Assembly (NCBI GenBank): GCA_905215555.1
Contig: CAJMQU010000022.1
Span: forward strand, 6,824-70,823
From: an uncultured bacterium
GTDB lineage: Bacteria > Bacteroidota > Bacteroidia > Bacteroidales > Bacteroidaceae
Length of the DNA stretch: 64,000 bases
Reading direction: 5' to 3'
Positions 17,316 to 25,042 of this stretch are shown piece after piece. The notes under the pieces were generated by a model. It was not told the DNA's origin and made no database searches. It worked only from the letters and a program-made list of their open reading frames with translations. The position numbers and the translations under genes were made by a program. Every line of letters starts with the position of its first letter. Within the stretch, counting starts at the first letter, position 1.

Positions 17316-18284
17316 TCAATTCTTTAGCCTTAGCACCTGCTTCATCTTCACATAAAAATAATAACCTAAGATTAAAGGATAAGAATTCCAAAATCTAAAA
17401 TGAAAAGGTAAACGCTTATAGTAACCTTTGCGAGTTAAAAAATGCGAATATTCCTTTTTTATATCCTTTATCTCACCAACGTGCTGAAGCCCTCTCATAG
17501 AAACCCAAAAATAAGTTTTGATAAAAGCGGTGATCACACGTATACAAAGCGAATTCAACTTCATATGAAAAGTTATAGAAAAATTGAGTAAATCCTCAAT
17601 CGCTAATAAATGATCTTTAGCCATAAAAAAAGACAAAGAAGAATTCATTGCAGATCCATAACGCACTCGATAATTATAAAAGTGCTTATTCAGTACTATA
17701 ACAAAAGGAATACACATTAAAGCTTTCAAGATAAACACCTGATCTTCTCCATATTTAATACCTGCCGGGAATTTTAAATTATATTTCTTTATCACATCCA
17801 ATTTCACAACATAACCACAAATAGCAGGATGATATAATTGTAAATTACAATAATTTTGACTTGACAATTTTAAAATTTCATTAGGAACAGCACTATATTC
17901 AAGAACAGCACTATTGGTTTTCCTAAAACCAAATTGAACAAAGTCAACATCCTTTTTATGTGTTTCCACATAGCTAAGCATTTCTTTATCAATCCAGTCA
18001 TCACTATCTATAAAAAGGACCCACTGTCCTTTAGCATTTTCTATCCCTAAATTACGAGCAGCGCTAACTCCACCGTTCTGTTTATGAAAAACTCGAATTC
18101 GATTATCTTTCAACGCATATTCATCACATATTACTCCTGAATTATCAGATGAACCATCATTTATTAATAATAATTCAAAATATGGAAATGACTGTTGCAA
18201 TATACTATCAATACATTGAGATAAATATTGCTCAACATTATAAACAGGAACAATTATAGAAAAAACTGGAGAAAAATGGTTCAT
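17316..18284 (-). CDS. Family 2 glycosyltransferase
   Basis: 322 residues. The GT-A domain occupies the first 220: FSIIVPVYNVEQYLSQ, LLINDGSSDNS and the metal motif LFIDSDDWID, with an acidic YGEDQVF near residue 147-153. The C-terminal part is basic and helical. Similar proteins add galactose or glucose-type sugars in capsules, but specificity cannot be told. It lies 8 bases after the pyruvyl transferase gene and 53 bases before wzy, in the capsule operon. Confidence 0.87.
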   Translation of the reverse strand: MNHFSPVFSIIVPVYNVEQYLSQCIDSILQQSFPYFELLLINDGSSDNSGVICDEYALKDNRIRVFHKQNGGVSAARNLGIENAKGQWVLFIDSDDWIDKEMLSYVETHKKDVDFVQFGFRKTNSAVLEYSAVPNEILKLSSQNYCNLQLYHPAICGYVVKLDVIKKYNLKFPAGIKYGEDQVFILKALMCIPFVIVLNKHFYNYRVRYGSAMNSSLSFFMAKDHLLAIEDLLNFSITFHMKLNSLCIRVITAFIKTYFWVSMRGLQHVGEIKDIKKEYSHFLTRKGYYKRLPFHFRFWNSYPLILGYYFYVKMKQVLRLKN

Positions 18285-18291
18285 TGGTATT

Positions 18292-19446
18292 TCAAAGATT
18301 ATTAATAAGGTAACACATCGAATCTTGCTTTTTTAATGACAGATTCACGCTAACAGTTTTATAGTCTATTTCTTTTCTACATATTTCATCTACATTGCCT
18401 ATAGAAGTTATTAATCTATCTTCTAAATGCAACATCCTCAACAACGAAACAAATCTTGAAGAACCTCTTTTAGGATTTAAAATCGCAACAAACGGTTTGT
18501 TAAAAATAATAGAAAATACAGTTCCATGAAAGGAGTCAGTCACTACAAATTGAGCATCACGGAATCCTGCCAACCACTTAGATATCGAAGGATAAATACA
18601 CTCTGAAGCATTATCCTCTACTATATTAGAAAAGTTCTTTGCAGGCCCATTTTCACAAAGGCTCAAGTGCAAAAGACTACTTATCTTTTCTATAATCATA
18701 CTTTTCTCCGGTGTTCGGTCCAAAATATAAGTCAACAATATATCCTGTGAACATAATTTATCCTCATCTTCTATCAACTTCAGATAATCATTCTTATCTA
18801 AAAGCATTGTAGGATCTAAAACATGAACCGCATCTGTTTTTAAATAATCCCGACAAAGTTGGATTCCAGTTTCCTCTCTGACAGAGACTGCATTAAATAA
18901 TTTTATATATTCCGAAGCTAATCCTATCTCTGCTTTTGAATACTCATTTAAATTATCCGTGCCAAATGAAGCAGCATAAGCCACACGTTTCAGATACATA
19001 CCTTTGGTAAAAGACAAGAAATAAGTAGGAATATCGCTCATTGAAGCTCTCCAAACTTGATCACTCCCTACAACTATTGTATCAAAAAGTTTCACCTTAT
19101 CACCCAAAGATTTCACATTTCCAGTAAAAAAATCAATTGTATCAATATAGATATCAACAAAACGTCTCATATTGATAGAAATAATATCTTGAGCTTTCTT
19201 TTCTTTATTGAATGAGGAAAATAAATAGCGATATGGATAGTAACGATAATCCTTCAGTATGTAAAACCGAATAGCATGATACACAAAACGTAAAATTCGA
19301 CTCCATAGAGATAAGTCCCTCACAGCCCCATCCCGATCTGTCACAACATCATGCCCCATATTCTTCAGTACCTGCTGTAAAGCATAAGCCTGAAGCAATC
19401 CACCATAATTATTCCGCAGAGGTTGAGTAAGAATTAATATTCTCAT
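18292..19446 (-). CDS. Polysaccharide pyruvyl transferase family protein
   Basis: 384 residues, GT-B-like fold of the PS_pyruv_trans family: N-terminal GGLLQAYALQQVLKNMGHDV, central VGSDQVWR, and C-terminal VTDSFHGTVFSIIFNKPF (the conserved D-SFH motif) with a closing segment SSRFVSLLRML. It should transfer pyruvate from phosphoenolpyruvate onto a sugar of the repeat unit, giving a negatively charged ketal. In Bacteroides capsules such genes usually stand next to an FrhB-type iron-sulfur protein; here that partner (25043-26866) is separated from it by the decayed cassette. Its start overlaps the rmlC stop by 4 bases. Confidence 0.85.
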   Translation of the reverse strand: MRILILTQPLRNNYGGLLQAYALQQVLKNMGHDVVTDRDGAVRDLSLWSRILRFVYHAIRFYILKDYRYYPYRYLFSSFNKEKKAQDIISINMRRFVDIYIDTIDFFTGNVKSLGDKVKLFDTIVVGSDQVWRASMSDIPTYFLSFTKGMYLKRVAYAASFGTDNLNEYSKAEIGLASEYIKLFNAVSVREETGIQLCRDYLKTDAVHVLDPTMLLDKNDYLKLIEDEDKLCSQDILLTYILDRTPEKSMIIEKISSLLHLSLCENGPAKNFSNIVEDNASECIYPSISKWLAGFRDAQFVVTDSFHGTVFSIIFNKPFVAILNPKRGSSRFVSLLRMLHLEDRLITSIGNVDEICRKEIDYKTVSVNLSLKKQDSMCYLINNL

Positions 19447-20015
19447 AAGTACAAAGACACATTACTATCAAATAACCACTCAGCATCCTTCAGCCTTGGA
19501 TGTACCTTATCTTTCTCGCTCAGCACCACCTTATCAGTCGATATACCCCAATCAATCCCCAAGTCCGGATCATCCCATGCGATTGCCCCCTCGCTTTTAG
19601 GTGCATAAAAGTTATCACATTTATATTGAAAAATAACTTCTTCACTCAATACACTGAAACCATGAGCAAAGCCACGAGGGATAAAGAACTGACGATGATT
19701 TTCATCTGTCAACTCTACTGCCACATGTTGTCCAAAAGTAGGAGAACCTTTACGAATATCCACAGCAACATCAAGTACCGCACCTTTCACAACACGCACT
19801 AATTTACTTTGAGCAAATGGAGGTTTCTGAAAATGCAACCCACGGACGACACCATAGGAAGACTTACTCTCATTATCCTGCACAAATGCAGTATGGCACA
19901 CAATTTCTTCAAAATCCTTCTGATTGAAAGACTCGAAAAAATAGCCACGAGCATCCTTAAAAAGACGAGGTTCGATGATGACAACGCCATCAATCAAAGT
20001 CTTAATTACGTTCAT
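19443..20015 (-). CDS. rmlC: dTDP-4-dehydrorhamnose 3,5-epimerase
   Basis: 190 residues of the cupin-fold RmlC family. Conserved parts are FKDARGYFFESFNQ, the catalytic His region VVRGLHFQ, the substrate Lys/Arg region, and the tyrosine segment QYKCDNFYAP. It converts dTDP-4-keto-6-deoxyglucose to the rhamnose precursor for dTDP-L-rhamnose. The partner genes rmlA, rmlB and rmlD are not in this window, so they must act from elsewhere if rhamnose is made. It is the first intact gene after the decayed cassette, and I see no good promoter directly upstream, so read-through from the upstream module is presumably required. Confidence 0.92.
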   Translation of the reverse strand: MNVIKTLIDGVVIIEPRLFKDARGYFFESFNQKDFEEIVCHTAFVQDNESKSSYGVVRGLHFQKPPFAQSKLVRVVKGAVLDVAVDIRKGSPTFGQHVAVELTDENHRQFFIPRGFAHGFSVLSEEVIFQYKCDNFYAPKSEGAIAWDDPDLGIDWGISTDKVVLSEKDKVHPRLKDAEWLFDSNVSLYL

Positions 20016-20174
20016 TTCGATACAATTAAATAAAATGATTGGACTTCATACGGACACGACTGGCACGTATGTTTCTTATCTTGCAAGAACTAATAATACG
20101 GTCGTAAACGCTCCAACGCTTCACAGCCTACCATAAAATTATTCTATAAGTGTTACTATTTCAGAGGAATCAAA

Positions 20175-20393
20175 TTACTTTTCAATCAATATTTCTATCT
20201 TCCACTCCCCCAGCATCCTCTGCTCGCTATCAAAATTAATCCCCACCTTCACCACCGGCAGACCACACAGTGCAAAGCGTTCGGGATAATTCTTCTGATT
20301 AATCTGATCCATAGCGGCATCGTCTGTCTTGTCCAGTTTCAGTTCAATCACATAGAGAACGGACAAACTACGCATCACCACATCCACGCTCTT
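20175..20393 (-). pseudogene. C-terminal fragment of a PD-(D/E)XK nuclease/AAA ATPase (DUF1703-type)
   Basis: About 70 codons encode VDVVMRSLSVLYVIELKLDK and then DQINQKNYPERFALCGLPVVK, the C-terminal nuclease module typical of the abundant Bacteroidales AAA-ATPase/DUF1703 proteins (usually over 500 residues). The D...ExK core (VDVVM, IELKL) is visible. The ATPase part is missing, and upstream a stop in frame at 20394-20396 closes the frame. This is a remnant, in capsule orientation, 160 bases before rmlC. Confidence 0.65.
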
Positions 20394-20573
20394 TTATTGT
20401 GGTATCGGAAGTATCACACAAAAGGGCGATACTCTCACCCAAAGTTCTGTAAGCGTAAATCACTTTTTTCTTGTTTATCTTTAAATTAATATTTAACACT
20501 GGATACCACCATAGTGATAACACCGCTATCTTCTTTCGGTCTAACTTCACCGCAAATAAAAAAACAACAAGCA

Positions 20574-21175
20574 ATGAAAACACTGAGAACAACCATTTCC
20601 GTAGCGGAACTGCAAAAAATAATCAGATTATGGAAAAGCTGAAAAATAACAGACTCATTTATTCCCAAACTACTGGAACCTTATCTCGGACTAACCGCAT
20701 ACATGAATAACGAACAGGTTTATCCGATAAAAAACTTCTACGATATCAGTAATATACTGAAGTTTAGAAATACACAACGTCTGATTGTAGCCGTTAAACA
20801 ATGCAGTTCGTTCGCTTGTGAAAGCGAAGACAATGGGTACAGCATGAAATATTTTCACTTTTCATTCTCTCATAAGGAAGATATCCTTACGTTATCAGCG
20901 TACCTAACAGTACTTCAACCGATCTGGAAAAATTATTCGAAGCCTTCGAACCATGGCTCGAACAGATGAAAAATATCGTGATCTACGGAGACCGGAAGTT
21001 GTCTGGAAGAATACTGACCAAACATCTCACCGACTATTTCAGCACCTGCTGTCTGCTAATAACGTTGCCTGACGACTGCAAAGCACAGAACAACGTCTCA
21101 TTAAAGCGTATCAAGCAGGACAAGCGATTGAGGACTGAACCCGATTTCGAGTGTATAAGCGCGCACTTGAAATAA
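20574..21175 (+). pseudogene. Decayed coding sequence, possibly of the VirE/primase-like protein of the HU-amidase cassette
   Basis: Starting MKTLRTTISVAELQKIIRLW, the frame is broken by a stop after 22 codons, continues through FYDISNILKFRNTQRLIVAV, then shifts frame around 20905. The new frame reads DLEKLFEAFEPWLEQMKNIV and YGDRKLSGRILTKHLTDYF to a TAA at 21175. The coherent reading across one nonsense and one frameshift shows a real gene that has died. I cannot name the family with certainty. Bacteroidales capsule loci often carry a primase/VirE-like gene before HU-like, smalltalk and amidase genes, the order seen here. Confidence 0.5.
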
Positions 21176-21444
21176 AAACGGAGGGGGCGCTCTTAGATGG
21201 TTGCATCCGCTTCATGTTCAGACTAATCTTCTTCATTTTCCGATTACTTTTTAGATTCTTTTCATGCTATAAAAAAACTAAAAAATCATCAGATATCACT
21301 CATTCCGAATTAAAATTATCACCCTACAATATCACTCATTTTCACACTTTAACAAACTTGTATATTTGACTTGTCAGAAAGGGAAAAGAGCTTATTTTCT
21401 CACAAGTTTCATTCTTTAATTATCAACTTTTTAATTTATCATTT

Positions 21445-21702
21445 ATGGCACTGAATTACAATTGCAATGCTCAAGAATCCGTTGAAACCGTACAAAGAGC
21501 CCCAAAGCTTATGGTAAGTCATAAATCACCAGAAAACTCAGCCTGAAATAATTGGGATATCGAGTAGCAAACCAGACAATTTTCAGCTGGACAGACTACA
21601 GTGGATATTTCAAAAATGCCCGCTTCCGGTGGTTCCCGTAGTAAACCGGATGACAGCGAGAAACCCGGAGGAGGCGGAGTAGACGAAAATCCGCTGGAAT
21701 GA
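21445..21702 (+). pseudogene. Remnant of an HU-family DNA-binding protein gene
   Basis: It begins MALNYNCNAQES and ends in SKPDDSEKPGGGGVDENPLE, the characteristic start and Gly/Asp-rich tail of the long HU-like proteins found next to smalltalk and amidase genes in Bacteroides. The stretch between carries stops and is far shorter than the usual 150 or so codons, so an internal deletion occurred. Confidence 0.6.
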
Positions 21703-21791
21703 GATAAGTGGTTAACTGTTAGTGATTAACGACCAATCACTAACAGGCAATCGACAAAGTATTATTTTTCAATTTTCTAATTAACAACGTT

Positions 21792-21890
21792 ATGGAAAAG
21801 AAATCAAAATCAGTATGAAGCATTGTCCTCAAAGTTATCGCCACGATAGTCACTGCCTTGGCCGATGTATTCGGTATAACCTCTTGCATG
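21792..21890 (+). pseudogene. Remnant 'smalltalk' peptide gene with internal stop
   Basis: MEKKSKSV, a TGA stop, then SIVLKVIATIVTALADVFGI and TSCM reproduce the short smalltalk peptide of Bacteroidales (lysine start, one hydrophobic helix, SCM end). The nonsense codon is at 21816-21818. The original stop after SCM is also lost, so the frame runs on into the amidase remnant. Confidence 0.65.
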
Positions 21891-22310
21891 ACTGATAAGA
21901 ACCATCACGCTCATCATCATTCACTGCTCGGCTACGTCTCAGGGCATACGTCTGAGCCTTGACAACTGTCAGCAGGATCACATCCGCCACTGTGACTTCA
22001 GCGACATCAGCTATCACTTCTACGTGACTCAAGACGGTAAAATTTACTGCGGACGACCTTACTAACACATCGGAGCGCATTGTCAGAATCATAACCGCCA
22101 CTCCTTAGACATCTACTATGAGGGCAGCCTTACCACTTCCAGCCAACCGGCCGATACGCACACCTTACATCAGAAAGCTTCGCTAGTAGCTTTATGCAGC
22201 AAACTAAAACGGGTATTTCCACGGAGGGAGGGATAGTAGACCATCATGACCTCAATCCGATGAAAAGGTGTCCTTACTTTGATGATACAAAGGAGTATAA
22301 AGGGCTGTGA
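21888..22310 (+). pseudogene. Remnant N-acetylmuramoyl-L-alanine amidase gene
   Basis: Reading from about 21897, KRTITLIIIHCSATSQG, SDISYHFYVTQDGKIYCGRPY, HIGAHCQNHNRHSLDIYYEG and HHDLNPMKRCPYFDDTKEYK recover nearly all landmarks of the Bacteroides amidase_2 protein, including the IHCSAT and HIGAH zinc/catalytic elements. The ATG is gone, a frame break exists near the start, and an in-frame TAA follows GRPY. Intact copies are about 150 residues. The gene is dead but recently enough to read easily. Confidence 0.7.
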
Positions 22311-22529
22311 GAACAGCTCCTTATATTTTCTTCAAATCAGACATTCCTTGCTGATTTAAAGTTCTTAATCTGTATATTCTGAATGAATTGTAACATTGAC
22401 GTCAGTTACCCCTTTTATTTATTTTCTATGCAAAGAAGCAAAGTCCATTTCTCCTAATCACACGTTAACTTTCTTTGAATATAGTTCCTAAAAATATTAG
22501 TTTCATATAACAAATGACACCATATTAAA
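22311..22529. other. Intergenic spacer between amidase remnant and wzx
   Basis: 219 AT-rich bases that hold no open frame I can support, no promoter and no clear hairpin. It marks the junction between the upstream capsule module and the dead cassette. Confidence 0.4.
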
Positions 22530-24050
22530 CTAAATTTTCCGTTTTATATATGACCAGACTTTTTGTTTAGTCAGAACATCAATTCCAATCCAGTATATTG
22601 ATGATAAAATTATTATAACAGTTACAATTCCTGTAAAAAAGAAATGCATAATGTTAGTAACATCCATTACATTATATAATAAAACAGGCATAGGTAAAGC
22701 AGCAGCTGTAACCAATAAGCACGGCTTAAAAACACCCCAAATATCCTTCCAATAATACCCTGCTATTTTTACGACCAATATAGGCTTTACTATCAAAGCC
22801 AATATAGCATAAGTCAACAAACTAGCCCATGAAAGAGCTACCGGAGAATATCCAGCTTTAAATAAAAAATAGATTATGGGAAACCTTATTAAACCTAAAG
22901 TTGGGGATATTAGAGCATTTTCCCTTAACTGTCCTTTGGCATATAATGCTATATAAAAAGAAGTATCAAAAACCTGAAATAAACTCTGAATAACTATAAG
23001 TTGAAGAAATATAACTGTATAATCCGGCACAACCCCCAACCATATTTTTAATAAAGGATAGGCTAAAAGACAAACCGGAAAACATATTATAAACATCAAA
23101 TAATAGGAATACTTAGTAGATGCCAGTAGCAACTGCTTAGATCCTAGCAAATCACCTGCTGCCAGTTTTTTTACTATCTGCGGATTAGCTGCTGTACGAA
23201 AATTATCCACAAACTGACTAGCAGCCATGTTCACTTGAATGGAAATAGCTCGTGCGGCAACAACAGCAGGTTCAAAGAACATATTCAACAAAATTAAAAT
23301 CCCTTGGCTATTGAGAGCGGTCGAACTACTAGCAAACAAACTCCACCCTGAAAAGCCAGCAATTTCCTTAAATATAGCTTTATCAAATACAAAATGATAT
23401 ACCGTTTCCTTAAAATGCCGACTACAATAAAAACGATAGATACAAATAAGCCCTACCTGAACAATAAATAATAAAGTAGCATACAATTTCAATTTATCAT
23501 AATCACCAATAGCCAACAGATAAACTATTCCCAATTTGGCAGAAACTTCTAAAATACTCATGTATGCAAAAACCGACATTTTCTCATGCGCAATAATACT
23601 TGCATTATAAGGTACCTGCGTTAATGTAAACACAGCTGTCAGTATAGATATATGAAAAGTATATACAGCCGCATCCATTCGGTCTGCTGGTATCACTAAC
23701 TTATTATAAAGAAACCATATCCCCAGTGTTTCTGCAATTATAACGATAAAAAGAGCGATTACGATATGAATCGTCAATGTTGTAGAAAAAGTTCTCTTTA
23801 ACTTTTCAAGATTGCCTGTTCCAAGTTCATAAGTTAAAAAACGGGACGATCCAGTACTTAATGCACTATTGATAAAAGACAAAAAGCCAACAATACCACC
23901 CACTGACTGATAAATACCATAATTGTCAATTCCTAAAGTTTGCAGTATCACACGTGAAGTATACAATGAAACTATCATTGTAAACATCATACGGAAATAC
24001 AGAAATGCGGTATTTTTTGCGATGGTTTTATTTGAAGAAAATGTAGACAT
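22530..24050 (-). CDS. wzx: Wzx-type lipid-linked oligosaccharide flippase
   Basis: 506 residues with about fourteen membrane helices, MATE/MVF-type polysaccharide transporter family. The N-terminal region KNTAFLYFRMMFTMIVSLYT with ILQTLGIDNYGIYQ is typical of Bacteroides Wzx proteins. It would flip the undecaprenyl-linked repeat unit across the inner membrane for Wzy. It is the last gene of the upstream part of the capsule locus before the decayed cassette, and it is separated from its partner Wzy by about 5 kb. Confidence 0.9.
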   Translation of the reverse strand: MSTFSSNKTIAKNTAFLYFRMMFTMIVSLYTSRVILQTLGIDNYGIYQSVGGIVGFLSFINSALSTGSSRFLTYELGTGNLEKLKRTFSTTLTIHIVIALFIVIIAETLGIWFLYNKLVIPADRMDAAVYTFHISILTAVFTLTQVPYNASIIAHEKMSVFAYMSILEVSAKLGIVYLLAIGDYDKLKLYATLLFIVQVGLICIYRFYCSRHFKETVYHFVFDKAIFKEIAGFSGWSLFASSSTALNSQGILILLNMFFEPAVVAARAISIQVNMAASQFVDNFRTAANPQIVKKLAAGDLLGSKQLLLASTKYSYYLMFIICFPVCLLAYPLLKIWLGVVPDYTVIFLQLIVIQSLFQVFDTSFYIALYAKGQLRENALISPTLGLIRFPIIYFLFKAGYSPVALSWASLLTYAILALIVKPILVVKIAGYYWKDIWGVFKPCLLVTAAALPMPVLLYNVMDVTNIMHFFFTGIVTVIIILSSIYWIGIDVLTKQKVWSYIKRKI

Positions 24051-24092
24051 TAAAAAAACTGTCAGAATTATTTTTTTATTTTCTTTCAGTCT

Positions 24093-25007
24093 CTACAATA
24101 TAGAGAAATCACAATTATCAGGGTCATAACGAAGTCGTGAGTTAATATTAATGCTATCAATGGCTACCAACTCCTCTTTAGTCAGCTCAAAATCAAAAAT
24201 TGAGATATTTTCCAGTTGACGTTTCTTATTCAAAGACCTCACAATGGGAATTAAACCATTTTGAATATGCCAGCGAAGTATAATTTGAGCAATAGATTTA
24301 TGATATTTTTCAGATATACGTTTAAGCAAAGGCAAACGAGTCAACCTTACATCCATACGCGCAATTGGAGTATAAGCTTCGACCTGAATACCACATGACT
24401 TACAATATTTTATTAATTCCTTTTGTGTAAAAAGAGGATGGACTTCTATTTGATTTATCGCAGGAACAACTTCAGACACACTTAACAATGCTTCCAAATG
24501 ATGTTTATGGCAATTAGCGACTCCAAGTGCCCGACAGTAACCCTCTTTATACAATTGAACCATCTGCTTCCACGTGTCTAAATATAAATCCGTAACTGGC
24601 CAATGAAACATCAATAAATCCACATAATCAATTCCCATGCCTTCCAATTGCTGAAATAAGCATTCTCGAATCTGACCACTTTTTTGCGCCTGATTACTCA
24701 CCCTTGTTGTTAAAAACAAATCTTTTCGCTCAATATGGCTTTTTTTTATAGCCTTATTTATTAAAACACCATCCCCATAAGCAGAAGAAAAGTCCAATAA
24801 TCTAAAGCCAGCCTGAAAAGAATGCGCCACAGAACTGACATAGTTATGATACAACACAGGGCGTATACAAAATTTATTATAAGCTCTAAATCCCCAATTA
24901 ATTAAGTGAATATCTGATCTTAAATTAGGATTTCCACTACGAGCGGCAGCAGGGCCAATGCCAATAGCCGGAATAGATACACCATTATTTAATTGAACTT
25001 CATTCAT
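24093..25007 (-). CDS. Aldo/keto reductase family protein with altered tetrad
   Basis: 304 residues, (beta/alpha)8 AKR fold. Of the catalytic tetrad, Asp72 and Tyr77 are in LLDFSSAYGDG and His135 in LMFHWPV. The position normally held by Lys (FLTTK) reads FLTTR, giving Arg102. The NADPH-side C-terminal motif IPIVRSLNKKRQLENISIFDF is near normal. The enzyme may reduce a keto-sugar or acyl intermediate of the capsule pathway; the Lys-to-Arg change makes activity uncertain. It sits between the iron-sulfur/acyltransferase fusion and wzx with short gaps, in the operon. An AKR in a capsule locus is uncommon. Confidence 0.85.
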   Translation of the reverse strand: MNEVQLNNGVSIPAIGIGPAAARSGNPNLRSDIHLINWGFRAYNKFCIRPVLYHNYVSSVAHSFQAGFRLLDFSSAYGDGVLINKAIKKSHIERKDLFLTTRVSNQAQKSGQIRECLFQQLEGMGIDYVDLLMFHWPVTDLYLDTWKQMVQLYKEGYCRALGVANCHKHHLEALLSVSEVVPAINQIEVHPLFTQKELIKYCKSCGIQVEAYTPIARMDVRLTRLPLLKRISEKYHKSIAQIILRWHIQNGLIPIVRSLNKKRQLENISIFDFELTKEELVAIDSININSRLRYDPDNCDFSIL

Positions 25008-25042
25008 AATATTCTATGTATTTCACCAATTTATTTATATCA

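Noticed and set aside
20175..22310. An active mobile element at the split of the capsule locus
   Set aside because: No transposase, integrase or terminal repeats were found. The contents match a capsule-boundary cassette that has decayed.
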